Source: Streptomyces phyllanthi (GTDB lineage: Bacteria > Actinomycetota > Actinomycetes > Streptomycetales > Streptomycetaceae). From it: a DNA stretch of 45,226 nt. The stretch spans positions 1 to 45,226 of the forward strand of contig NZ_VJZE01000019.1 in the NCBI RefSeq assembly GCF_009377205.1. The letters are read 5' to 3'. Shown here one piece after another: positions 28,667 through 36,969 of this stretch (its first letter is position 1; every line of letters starts with the position of its first letter). Below the pieces are notes generated by a model. The model worked only from the letters and a program-made list of their open reading frames with translations, was not told the origin of the DNA and searched no databases. Made by a program: the position numbers and the translations under genes.

Positions 28667-31060
28667 TCAACGGTCCACTCTCTCACCCGTGCCGGACGGG
28701 TCGGTGCTTTCCCGTGCGGTGTCCGGTGCCGGGTCACTCGGGTGCTCCGGCTCATCTGCCCCGGACCGTCCGGGGGACTCCTCCCCGGACTCGTGTGCCA
28801 GGGGAACGTCGGCGTCGCTCGCCTCTTCGGCGGTGGCCTCCTCCTCGGCCTGCCGGGCCGCAGCGCGCTTGCGCTGCGTGTACATCCGGAACCCGGCGAG
28901 CACGAGCAGCAGGACGCCGCCGGCGATCACCAGCATCACCGTTGGGGTGAGTTCGGTGACGTTCACGTCGAACCTGACGGGGTCACCGTACTTCTGGCCG
29001 TCCTCCGTGTAGAGCTGGGCGACCACCTTGACCTCGCCGTTGGCGTGGGCGTTGGTGTCGAACTTCACCGACTGGCTGTGCCCGCCCGAGACCGTGATGG
29101 TCTGCTCCGCGTAGTCCTCACCATCGATCTCCAGACGCGTGGGCTGCATCGATGTGAGGCGCAGCACCAGCTTGTCGACGTCCTGTACGAGGTTGTTCTG
29201 TACCGTCACGGGGATCGTGGCGCTGCGGCCCGAGAGCTTCGTCTCGGACTTTTCGATCAGCCTGACCTGGTCGGTGAGGGTGTCCAGGTACGACTGAACG
29301 CTGTCGCGGTAGGTCTTGGCCTCGGCGGCCCGTCCACGCCAGGAGGCGGACATCTCGCGGTTCATGGCGCGCCCGAAAGGCGTGACGACGCGGGACTGGT
29401 CGCTGAGGATCACCTTGAAGCGGTCGAGGACGCTCTGCGTGTACTGGGTTTCCTCGAAGGCCGACCTCGGCAGCTCCTGCTTGCGCAGCGAGGAGGGGTA
29501 CGCGGAAGCGCCGGGGACCTTGGTGGTGGCACCCGGGTCGGGCTTGGCGTCGGCGGCCGCGGAGAGCTTCTGGAACTGGGACCAGTTCCCGCCCTGGAGA
29601 GCGGTCAGCGCCTGCGCCATGGTCTGGGCCTGGCTCGGGGAGGGCATGCGCTGCGGGGCAATCACGATGCTGCGCTGCCTGTCCGCGTCCTGGAGCTGGG
29701 TCATCAGGCTCTGGCCGAGGAACTTCTGCACGGCGAGGGTCGAGTTGTCGGCCTGTGTCATGTCGCCCTGGAACGCCGTCGACAGCCGTGCGTCCGCGAC
29801 GACCGCCGTGGTGCCGCCGCCGATGGGGCGGGCCGCGTTAGGTGTGTACGCCAGGCTCCCGGTCTCCTTCAGGCTGTCGCTACGAGCGATCACCTTGTCG
29901 GCGCCCGCCGAGGTGGCGATCTTGATGATCGACGGGTCGACGGCGCCGTTCACGGGCCAGGAGAAGTCCGTTTCCGGTTCCACGTGGAGCACCGTCTCGA
30001 CGGTGATGGCGGCCACATCGGTGGCGTCCTGGAGGTGGCTCAGGGAGCCGGTGACGTTCTTGCCGGTGTGTGCCAGGGAGGCCAGGTCGGGGTCGGCGAA
30101 GGGCAGAGCGACGACCTCCTCGCCCTGGACGGCCTCCTCCAGCTGGGCGAGCCACCGTTTGGCGACCGCCTGGTTCTTGCCCGGGGTTGTGTCGCTTTCC
30201 CCTGCGGTGTCACTTTCGGTCTTGACCTGGTAGCTGCGCGTCATCGCATCGACGGAGGCCAGCAGATCCGGGTCGATCACCCAGGTGATGTTGAGTTCCT
30301 TGCCCAGGCTCAGCATCTGGTCCAGTCGGCCACCCGGGGAGATCTCCTCGGCCAGCTCCTCGTCCTGGAATACCGGCGGCTGCTGCTCGCCGGCACCTGT
30401 CTCCGCCGTGAGATGGGCGGTGGAGATCAAGGGCCATAGGTATGTCGTCTTCGTCCTGGTGTCCGCCATGTCCGGCTGCCAGGGCAGGAAGGTCCGCTGG
30501 ATGCCGAGCACCTGGTCGTACGGTGCGGCCGCGGTCCGGCCCGAGAGCGAGACTCCGAGCTGGTAGACACCGTCGGCGCCGAGATCCAGTTTCTTGACGG
30601 GCACCGAGATGCTGAAGGACTGGGCGATGCCCGGGACGAGCTCGGAGAACTCCTCGACGTACTTCCCGCCGATCTCGCTCCCATCGGCGTACGAGTCGAA
30701 GCCGGTGCGCTTGGTGGCGTCGTCGAGGGCCGTGCGGCTGGGCAGGGCCTCGCCCACGCGGAGGCCCACATGGGCGCTCTTGACCGTCTGCTTGCCGTTG
30801 TTCCTGACCGTGCCGGAGACGGTGAGCGTGTCGTCGTCGGTGGGAACGCTCGGGGTGAGCGAGCTCAAGGAGATGTCGACCGTGTTCGACCCGGTGGCCT
30901 TGGCAACGGAAGACTTGCCGACCGAGTGCGCGTCCGGGGCGGCGGACAGCTGGAGCAGACCGGCGAGCAGGGGCGCCCCGGCGAACAGCGCTCCGGTACG
31001 CCGGAGCCACCGGCGGGCAGGTGAGGAGCTTCTCCCCTGGTTGTCTGCCGCCTCGGCCAC
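28667..31060 (-). CDS. DUF6049 secreted or membrane-anchored protein upstream of murJ
   Basis: The protein has 797 residues from the GTG at 31060, with GAGGGA upstream; an ATG at 31114 is an alternative without a ribosome site. The N-terminus has a basic stretch and a hydrophobic signal (RRWLRRTGALFAGAPLLAGL). The outer part begins with an immunoglobulin-like fold (LTPSVPTDDDTLTVSGTVRN), then a large middle domain and another beta-rich domain (LSGRSATIPVTVQNNLVQDV). A C-terminal membrane segment (TPTVMLVIAGGVLLLVLAGF) is followed by a basic, then acidic, tail. Mycobacteria keep a similar gene (Rv3909) just before mviN. A cell-envelope role is inferred only from context. Confidence 0.85.
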   Translation of the reverse strand: MAEAADNQGRSSSPARRWLRRTGALFAGAPLLAGLLQLSAAPDAHSVGKSSVAKATGSNTVDISLSSLTPSVPTDDDTLTVSGTVRNNGKQTVKSAHVGLRVGEALPSRTALDDATKRTGFDSYADGSEIGGKYVEEFSELVPGIAQSFSISVPVKKLDLGADGVYQLGVSLSGRTAAAPYDQVLGIQRTFLPWQPDMADTRTKTTYLWPLISTAHLTAETGAGEQQPPVFQDEELAEEISPGGRLDQMLSLGKELNITWVIDPDLLASVDAMTRSYQVKTESDTAGESDTTPGKNQAVAKRWLAQLEEAVQGEEVVALPFADPDLASLAHTGKNVTGSLSHLQDATDVAAITVETVLHVEPETDFSWPVNGAVDPSIIKIATSAGADKVIARSDSLKETGSLAYTPNAARPIGGGTTAVVADARLSTAFQGDMTQADNSTLAVQKFLGQSLMTQLQDADRQRSIVIAPQRMPSPSQAQTMAQALTALQGGNWSQFQKLSAAADAKPDPGATTKVPGASAYPSSLRKQELPRSAFEETQYTQSVLDRFKVILSDQSRVVTPFGRAMNREMSASWRGRAAEAKTYRDSVQSYLDTLTDQVRLIEKSETKLSGRSATIPVTVQNNLVQDVDKLVLRLTSMQPTRLEIDGEDYAEQTITVSGGHSQSVKFDTNAHANGEVKVVAQLYTEDGQKYGDPVRFDVNVTELTPTVMLVIAGGVLLLVLAGFRMYTQRKRAAARQAEEEATAEEASDADVPLAHESGEESPGRSGADEPEHPSDPAPDTARESTDPSGTGERVDR

Positions 31061-31282
31061 GCGCTCGCCCGTCCCTCGTCGTGTCAGTGGTCGTCGGAAT
31101 GTGCGTCCAGGCATGGTAACGATGCGCGCCGAGGGGAAGTGCCGCGGTCCGTCCCGCAAGATCGGCGGACAGGGGCGGCGTGTCCCGTATGTACACGTAT
31201 TGAGCGGAGCACCCACGCGCAACGTCTGTGCACGTTCAATGGAGGCGCTCGCGGTGGCCGGGGGCACGTACCCTTTTCTGTT

Positions 31283-32749
31283 GTGCCGAACGCCCACGAA
31301 GACAATCCCAGTGCCCTGAGTCAGGTGCAGCGCCGCGCGGTGAGTGAACTGCTGCGGGTGTCCCCTGTCGCCGACGATCTTGCCCGCCGTTTCCGGGAGG
31401 CCGGGTTCTCGCTCGCCCTCGTCGGCGGATCGGTTCGGGACGCGCTCCTCGGCCGGCTCGGCAACGACCTGGACTTCACGACGGATGCCCGTCCCGAAGA
31501 CGTGCTGAAGATCGTGCGCCCTTGGGCCGACGCGGTGTGGGAGGTCGGCATCGCCTTCGGCACCGTGGGAGCGCAGAAGGACGCCCGTGTGGGAGATGCT
31601 GTTCAGCGCTTCCAGATCGAGGTCACCACCTACCGGTCGGAGGCGTACGGCCGGACCTCGCGCAAGCCGGAGGTTTCATACGGTGACTCCATAGAAGAGG
31701 ACCTCGTACGGCGTGACTTCACGGTGAACGCGATGGCCGTGGCGCTCCCCGACAAGGAGTTCATCGATCCCCACGGAGGCCTGCAGGATCTCGCGGAACG
31801 TGTGCTGCGCACGCCCGGCACTCCGGAGGAGTCCTTCTCCGACGATCCTCTGCGGATGATGCGGGCCGCGCGGTTCGCCGCGCAACTGGACTTCGAGGTG
31901 GCCCCGGACGTCGTCTCGGCGATGACCGAGATGGCCGGGCGGATCGAGATCGTCTCGGCCGAGCGGGTCCGGGACGAGCTGAACAAGTTGATCCTCTCCG
32001 CGTACCCGCGCAAGGGCCTGACGCTGCTGGTCGACACGGGGCTCGCGGCCCATGTGCTGCCCGAGCTTCCGGCTCTGCGGCTGGAGCGCGACGAGCACCA
32101 TCGACACAAGGACGTCTACGACCACACTCTGATCGTCCTGGAGCAGGCGATGGAGCTGGAGGAGGCCGGTCCCGACCTCACTCTCCGGCTTGCCGCGCTG
32201 CTGCACGACATCGGTAAGCCGAAGACGCGTCGCTTCGAGAAGGACGGCCGGGTCTCCTTCCATCACCACGAGGTGGTGGGTGCCAAGATGACCAAGAAGC
32301 GGATGATCGCGCTCAAGTACTCCAATGACCTCGTCAAGGACGTCTCGCGCCTGGTGGAACTCCATCTGCGATTCCACGGGTACGGCACCGGCGAGTGGAC
32401 GGACTCGGCCGTCCGTCGGTATGTACGCGACGCGGGGCCTCTTCTCGACCGGCTCCACAAGCTGACCCGTTCCGACTGCACCACGCGGAACAAGCGCAAG
32501 GCGAACGCCCTGTCCCGCGCGTACGACGGTCTGGAGGAGCGGATCGCTCAACTCCAGGAGCAGGAGGAGCTGGACGCCATCCGTCCGGACCTCGACGGCA
32601 ATCAGATCATGGAGATCCTGGGCGTGGGACCCGGTCCGGTTGTCGGCCGGGCGTACAAGTACCTGCTGGAGTTGCGGCTGGAGAACGGCCCGATGGAGTA
32701 CGACGCTGCTGTGGCGGCGCTCAAGGAGTGGGGTGCCGAGCAGGGCTGA
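31283..32749 (+). CDS. pcnA: CCA tRNA nucleotidyltransferase / poly(A) polymerase family protein
   Basis: The protein has 488 residues. The nucleotidyltransferase signature LVGGSVRDALLGRLGNDLDF, with the two catalytic Asp residues in DLDF, starts near residue 45. RRDFTVNAMAVAL and DPLRMMRAARFAAQLDFEV follow. An HD domain is present (HHRHKDVYDHTLIVL; LAALLHDIGKPKTR; FHHHEVVGAKM). The class II fold adds CCA to tRNA 3' ends or A tails to RNA; sequence alone does not separate the two. The GTG at 31283 gives the conserved MPNAHEDNPSALSQVQRR start but has no ribosome site, so the message may be leaderless. It is divergent from the DUF6049 gene. Confidence 0.9.
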   Translation: MPNAHEDNPSALSQVQRRAVSELLRVSPVADDLARRFREAGFSLALVGGSVRDALLGRLGNDLDFTTDARPEDVLKIVRPWADAVWEVGIAFGTVGAQKDARVGDAVQRFQIEVTTYRSEAYGRTSRKPEVSYGDSIEEDLVRRDFTVNAMAVALPDKEFIDPHGGLQDLAERVLRTPGTPEESFSDDPLRMMRAARFAAQLDFEVAPDVVSAMTEMAGRIEIVSAERVRDELNKLILSAYPRKGLTLLVDTGLAAHVLPELPALRLERDEHHRHKDVYDHTLIVLEQAMELEEAGPDLTLRLAALLHDIGKPKTRRFEKDGRVSFHHHEVVGAKMTKKRMIALKYSNDLVKDVSRLVELHLRFHGYGTGEWTDSAVRRYVRDAGPLLDRLHKLTRSDCTTRNKRKANALSRAYDGLEERIAQLQEQEELDAIRPDLDGNQIMEILGVGPGPVVGRAYKYLLELRLENGPMEYDAAVAALKEWGAEQG

Positions 32750-32781
32750 GTCTGCGGTTGAGCGGGGCTGTGCTGTGAAAC

Positions 32782-32811
32782 GGGTTCATGTTTCACGTGA
32801 AACATGAACCC
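32782..32811. repeat. parS: 30-bp perfect palindrome with a parS core (parS site 6)
   Basis: GGGTTCATGTTTCAC is followed directly by its reverse complement. parS (GTTTCACGTGAAAC) is 32790-32803 in the centre. It lies 33 bp after the pcnA stop and can form a 15-bp hairpin, acting as a terminator as well as a ParB site. Confidence 0.9.
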
Positions 32812-32827
32812 GAGGAACCGGTCCCGC

Positions 32828-32875
32828 ACACGACGAGGGGCGGTGTTTCACGTGAAACACCGCCCCTCGTCGTGT
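32828..32875. repeat. parS: 48-bp perfect palindrome with a parS core (parS site 7)
   Basis: Two 24-bp arms without a mismatch run from 32828 to 32875: ACACGACGAGGGGCGG, then parS 32845-32858 with one flanking base pair, then CCGCCCCTCGTCGTGT. It lies between the convergent pcnA and LppU-family genes and is the best candidate for their shared terminator. The RNA hairpin would have no spacer loop other than bases taken from parS. Confidence 0.93.
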
Positions 32876-32888
32876 TCTGGGGTCCGCC

Positions 32889-33320
32889 TCACACGGACTT
32901 CAGGCAGAGCACCACGTCGTGGTTGTCGCCCACCTGGTAGTACGAGATCTCGGCTTCCTTGACCGCCTCGCACTTGCTGCTGTCGCTGGTGTTGTCGAAC
33001 TTCTCGACGACCTTGTACTCGGCGTCGCTGGAGGAGCAGTCGACCGTCTGAAGGTCCGGCGAGGACTGCGAGCCCTCGTTGTGCATGCAGCTACCCACAG
33101 AGGTGGTCTCGGCGTCGCTCTGACCCAGGTACCACTTGCCAAGGGCGATGACTATCGCGATGACGATGAAGCCGCCGATGCGCAGAAGCGTCTTGCTGAA
33201 CCGCTTCGCCGGCGCGGGCGGCGGGACCGGAGCCCCGAAGGAGGCGCCCTGCTGGGGAGCCCCCGGCTGATCGGGCTGCGAAGCGAACGGGTTCTGGCCC
33301 TGGGGCGGCGGAGTGGTCAC
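32889..33320 (-). CDS. LppU/SCO3897-like membrane protein
   Basis: The protein has 143 residues from the GTG at 33320, with GAGGGGG upstream; frames further up are not family-like. A Pro/Gln-rich cytoplasmic N-terminus is followed by one membrane segment (TLLRIGGFIVIAIVIALGKW). The outer domain has four cysteines (VGSCMHNEG, VDCSSSDAEY, SSKCEAVKE, VVLCLKSV), probably two disulfides. The family is named after mycobacterial LppU and the Streptomyces protein at this locus. No function is known to me. Convergent with pcnA. Confidence 0.8.
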   Translation of the reverse strand: MTTPPPQGQNPFASQPDQPGAPQQGASFGAPVPPPAPAKRFSKTLLRIGGFIVIAIVIALGKWYLGQSDAETTSVGSCMHNEGSQSSPDLQTVDCSSSDAEYKVVEKFDNTSDSSKCEAVKEAEISYYQVGDNHDVVLCLKSV

Positions 33321-33436
33321 TTTGGGGTCCCCCTCGGATGTGGGTTGCGCATGGCGCGAAGTAAGACCCCCGTAAGCTACCGGCCTCCACAGACAACTCC
33401 GTCCTTCAGGAAGGCTCTGTGGCATTGATGTGACAC

Positions 33437-34699
33437 TTACTGCCGTTCAAAACGGGCCATAGCAGTAGCAATCGCTGCGTAGATAACGGCAATTGTTATC
33501 ACCAGTGGAACGGAGCGACCGTCAGGAGGCAGCATCAGGGCGGCGACACCGGCGGCGCCGACGAAAGCGACATTGAACAGCACGTCGTAAACGGAGAAGA
33601 TCCGGCCACGGAAGCCGTCGTCGACGGCGGACTGCACGATCGTGTCCGTGGCGATCTTCGCGCCCTGGGTGACGAGCCCCAGGACGAACGCCGCGGTCAG
33701 CATCGGGACCTCCGTGAACGGCAGGCCGAGCGCGAACTCCAGGACGGCGGCGGCAGCGGCGCAGGTGACAATCCACCAGCCCGGGCCCAGCCGGCCGACC
33801 GCCCATGGCGTCACCACCGCCGCTGTGAAGAAGCCCGCCCCCGAGATCCCCACGGCGAGCCCCAGCAGGGCCAGCCCGTCATCGGTGTCGGACGACCAGG
33901 CGTACCGGCAGAGCATGAGCACCATGACTGTCAGGGCCCCGTAGCAGAACCGCATCAGCGTCATCGAAGCCAGCGCCCAGGCGGCCTCCCGGCGCGGAGG
34001 CTCCGCGAGGTGCCGTACGCCCGCCACGAGGTCGCGAGCGGTTCCGGTGAGCGCCGCCTTCAGCCCTGGCTGCACCAGGTCGGGCTCGGGCCCGAGCAGT
34101 TCCGGTGCCATGCGCAGCGAAGCCAGGGCCGAACACAGGTAGAGGGCCGCGCCCAGGAGAACCACCGCGGCATCGGAGTCCGACACCACCAGCCGTACGA
34201 CGAAGGCGAGTCCGCCACCCGCTGTCGCGGCGAGGGTTCCGGCCGTGGGCGAGAGGGAGTTGGCCATCACCAGCCGGTCCTCGTCCACCACGCGCGGCAG
34301 GGCCGCCGAGAGCCCCGCGAGGACGAAGCGGTTGACCGCGGTGACGCAGAGCGCGGAGACGTAGAAGAGCCAGTCAGGCACGCCGCTCAGCATCAGGACG
34401 GCCGTCACGCCGGCCAGCAGGGCGCGCAGCAGGCCGCCGTACAGGAAGACCTGGCGGCGTCGCCAGCGGTCCAGCAGGACGCCGGCGAAGGGGCCGACGA
34501 GCGAGTACGGGAGGAGCAGGACGGCCATCGCCGAGGCGATCGCCGCCGCCGACGTCTGCTTCTCCGGGGAGAAGACGACGTACGTGGCGAGCGCGACCTG
34601 GTAGACGCCGTCGGCGCCCTGGGAGAGCAGTCGTACGGCGAGCAGGTGCCGGAAGTTCCGGAAGCGGAGCAGGGCGCGCAGGTCACGCACGACGGACAT
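33437..34699 (-). CDS. MFS transporter
   Basis: The protein has 420 residues from the ATG at 34699. It begins MSVVRDLRALLRFRNFRHLL, then AVRLLSQGADGVYQVALATY. The MFS loop motif appears as GPFAGVLLDRWRRRQVFLYG between segments 2 and 3. About 12 membrane segments can be counted. It most resembles drug-efflux-type permeases of the MFS_3 group, but the substrate is unknown. It follows ino1 in the same direction, with a GC-rich hairpin in the 77-bp gap. In-frame sequence upstream to 35041 overlaps ino1 and is a shadow. Confidence 0.87.
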   Translation of the reverse strand: MSVVRDLRALLRFRNFRHLLAVRLLSQGADGVYQVALATYVVFSPEKQTSAAAIASAMAVLLLPYSLVGPFAGVLLDRWRRRQVFLYGGLLRALLAGVTAVLMLSGVPDWLFYVSALCVTAVNRFVLAGLSAALPRVVDEDRLVMANSLSPTAGTLAATAGGGLAFVVRLVVSDSDAAVVLLGAALYLCSALASLRMAPELLGPEPDLVQPGLKAALTGTARDLVAGVRHLAEPPRREAAWALASMTLMRFCYGALTVMVLMLCRYAWSSDTDDGLALLGLAVGISGAGFFTAAVVTPWAVGRLGPGWWIVTCAAAAAVLEFALGLPFTEVPMLTAAFVLGLVTQGAKIATDTIVQSAVDDGFRGRIFSVYDVLFNVAFVGAAGVAALMLPPDGRSVPLVITIAVIYAAIATAMARFERQ

Positions 34700-34723
34700 G
34701 GACCACAGCCTCACATACGAGGA

Positions 34724-34750
34724 GGTCCCCGGGCCGACGACCCGGGGACC
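34724..34750 (-). terminator. Hairpin between ino1 and the MFS gene
   Basis: GGTCCCCGGG (34724-34733) and CCCGGGGACC (34741-34750) pair perfectly across a 7-nt loop. It lies just after the ino1 stop, so it probably ends or attenuates the PadR-ino1 transcript before the MFS gene. Confidence 0.65.
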
Positions 34751-34776
34751 CGAACAGCAGAGCGTGGCCTGGGGGC

Positions 34777-35859
34777 CTAGCGCTCGACCTCGCCCCTGAT
34801 GAACTTCTCGACGTTCTCGCGGGCCTCGTCGTCGAAGTACTGGACCGGCGGGGACTTCATGAAGTAGCTCGACGCGGAGAGGATCGGGCCGCCGATGCCG
34901 CGGTCCTTGGCGATCTTGGCGGCGCGCAGGGCGTCGATGATGACGCCCGCGGAGTTCGGGGAGTCCCACACCTCGAGCTTGTACTCCAGGTTCAGCGGCA
35001 CGTCGCCGAAGGCACGGCCCTCCAGACGGACGTACGCCCACTTGCGGTCGTCGAGCCAGGCCACATAGTCCGACGGGCCGATGTGGACGTTCTTCTCGCC
35101 GAGCTCACGGTCGGGGATCTGCGAGGTCACGGCCTGTGTCTTGGAGATCTTCTTGGACTCCAGGCGCTCGCGCTCGAGCATGTTCTTGAAGTCCATGTTG
35201 CCGCCGACGTTCAGCTGCATCGTGCGGTCCAGGATGACGCCGCGGTCCTCGAACAGCTTCGCCATGACACGGTGCGTGATGGTCGCGCCGACCTGGGACT
35301 TGATGTCGTCGCCGACGATCGGGACACCCGCCTCGGTGAATTTGTCCGCCCACTCCTTGGTGCCGGCGATGAAGACCGGGAGGGCGTTGACGAAGGCGAC
35401 CTTGGCGTCGATGGCGCACTGGGCGTAGAACTTCGCCGCGTCCTCGGAACCCACGGGCAGGTAGCAGACGAGGACGTCGACCTGCTTGTCCTTGAGGATC
35501 TGGACGATGTCGACGGGGGCCTCGGCGGACTCCTCGATGGTCTCGCGGTAGTACTTGCCGAGGCCGTCGAGCGTGTGGCCGCGCTGAACGGTGACACCGG
35601 TGCGCGGCACGTCGCAGATCTTGATGGTGTTGTTCTCGGAGGCGCCGATGGCGTCCGCGAGATCGAGGCCGACCTTTTTCGCGTCCACATCGAAGGCGGC
35701 GACGAACTCGACGTCACGGACGTGGTAGTCACCGAACTGCACGTGCATGAGGCCCGGGACCCTGGACGCCGGGTCGGCGTCCTTGTAGTACTCGACTCCC
35801 TGCACCAGCGACGCGGCGCAGTTGCCCACGCCGACGACGGCTACGCGAACCGAACCCAT
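34777..35859 (-). CDS. ino1: Inositol-3-phosphate synthase (myo-inositol-1-phosphate synthase)
   Basis: The protein has 360 residues, the actinobacterial length. It converts glucose 6-phosphate to inositol 3-phosphate with bound NAD+, the entry step to phosphatidylinositol and mycothiol. The Rossmann motif is [20 protein letters not shown]. Catalytic-core motifs are [40 protein letters not shown] and KKISKTQAV. The C-terminus has [20 protein letters not shown]. The ATG at 35859 follows AGGGAG. It lies 44 bp after the PadR gene and is probably in the same operon, so it may be controlled by that regulator. Confidence 0.96.
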   Translation of the reverse strand: MGSVRVAVVGVGNCAASLVQGVEYYKDADPASRVPGLMHVQFGDYHVRDVEFVAAFDVDAKKVGLDLADAIGASENNTIKICDVPRTGVTVQRGHTLDGLGKYYRETIEESAEAPVDIVQILKDKQVDVLVCYLPVGSEDAAKFYAQCAIDAKVAFVNALPVFIAGTKEWADKFTEAGVPIVGDDIKSQVGATITHRVMAKLFEDRGVILDRTMQLNVGGNMDFKNMLERERLESKKISKTQAVTSQIPDRELGEKNVHIGPSDYVAWLDDRKWAYVRLEGRAFGDVPLNLEYKLEVWDSPNSAGVIIDALRAAKIAKDRGIGGPILSASSYFMKSPPVQYFDDEARENVEKFIRGEVER

Positions 35860-35903
35860 TCCGGTTGCTCCCTGTGTGTACGAGTGAGGTCCTGGCAGGG
35901 ACC

Positions 35904-36587
35904 TCACGTGGTGGTGTCGCCGGGCGTATCCGGCCCGGGGGTGGTGTCCCCGGGCCGGGGCAGGACGCCCGGCGCTCCCTCTGTGGTGTCGCGAGCGGGT
36001 TCTCCGTGGGCGGGGCCTTTCAGGTCCCGGCCCGCCCGCTCGCTCTCGATGAGCTCGTTCAGCCAGCGCACTTCGCGCTCCACGGACTCCATCCCGTGGC
36101 GTTGGAGCTCAAGCGTGTAGTCGTCGAGGCGCTCGCGGGTGCGTGCCAGGGAGGCACGCATCTTCTCCAGTCGTTCCTCCAAACGACTGCGACGGCCCTC
36201 CAGGACGCGCATGCGCACATCACGGGAGGTCTGCCCGAAGAACGCGAAACGAGCGGCGAAGTGCTCGTCCTCGTACGCGTCGGGACCCGTCTGCGAAAGC
36301 AGCTCCTCGAAGTGTTCCTTACCTTCCGCCGTCAACCGGTAGACGATCTTGGCCCGGCGCCCCGTGAGCGGAGCGGCGGCGGCGTCCTCCTGGGCGCCCC
36401 CTGATTCCTCGATCAACCAGCCGTTGGCGACCAGCGTCTTGAGGCAGGGGTAGAGCGTCCCGTAGCTGAAGGCGCGGAACACGCCCAGTGACGTATTGAG
36501 GCGTTTGCGCAGCTCATAGCCGTGCATCGGGGATTCGCGGAGCAGGCCGAGTACGGCGAACTCGAGGATTCCGGAACGCCGGCTCAT
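35904..36587 (-). CDS. PadR-family transcriptional regulator
   Basis: The protein has 227 residues. The N-terminal winged helix (residues 5-85: [59 protein letters not shown]) is the PadR DNA-binding domain. A long helical region (about 115-185, [20 protein letters not shown]) provides dimerisation, and a Pro/Thr/Gly tail ends the protein. PadR proteins are usually repressors relieved by a small ligand, which is unknown here. A perfect 23-bp palindrome 50 bp upstream is the likely operator. It is followed by ino1. Confidence 0.92.
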   Translation of the reverse strand: MSRRSGILEFAVLGLLRESPMHGYELRKRLNTSLGVFRAFSYGTLYPCLKTLVANGWLIEESGGAQEDAAAAPLTGRRAKIVYRLTAEGKEHFEELLSQTGPDAYEDEHFAARFAFFGQTSRDVRMRVLEGRRSRLEERLEKMRASLARTRERLDDYTLELQRHGMESVEREVRWLNELIESERAGRDLKGPAHGEPARDTTEGAPGVLPRPGDTTPGPDTPGDTTT

Positions 36588-36969
36588 CGTCGCCTCCTCC
36601 CTGCCACGGGCTTGCAGCCACGTCTTTATGCCGCGCTGATGTATCGACTCGATACATCACGACGATAGAACGCGCCTCCGGATGCGACAAGAGGAGTCAT
36701 GGTGAACGGGGTCACATCACCGATTCATCACCGAATCGTGGGAAGCAAGTTGCCTGTTATGGGGTGAAGTTAGGTGCTCGGAGGGATTTGGCGGTGCGTA
36801 GTCTGTGCGGTGCACACCACCGGGAAGCGAGTGACCGCTGAGCATGTCGTTGCCCTGGGTGCAGTACGGATGAGTGCCAACACGACCGCATCCGTATTTC
36901 GGGGGGACCGGAAACCAGCCGCCGTTTCCAGGCGCGCAAAGGTGCGCCTGCCCGAGGAGTAGTCGTTCG
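36588..36969. other. Divergent promoter region between the PadR and PBP genes
   Basis: The region holds the PadR operator (36637-36659) and must hold the PBP promoter. A TTGCCT (36750-36755) with TAGGTG (36771-36776) is a weak promoter pair with short 15-nt spacing, and TAGTCT lies at 36799. No gene with family-like sequence is seen. Confidence 0.5.
36637..36659. promoter_or_regulatory. Probable PadR operator
   Basis: TGATGTATCGA and TCGATACATCA are perfect 11-bp arms around one central base. The site begins 50 bp upstream of the PadR start, at promoter distance. The ATGTATCGA half site is AT-rich against a very GC-rich background, as expected for an operator. Confidence 0.8.

Noticed and set aside
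22862..31060. The murJ-sigM-trx run as a novel defence or toxin-antitoxin island
   Set aside because: Every gene belongs to a conserved actinobacterial housekeeping neighbourhood that is also seen in mycobacteria.
34699..35041. N-terminal extension of the MFS transporter
   Set aside because: The extra sequence overlaps ino1 in another frame and has no membrane-protein character; the ATG at 34699 starts the normal first segment.
35860..35903. Possible riboswitch before ino1
   Set aside because: The gap to the PadR gene is only 44 bp, too short for a known aptamer, with no structure beyond the ribosome site.
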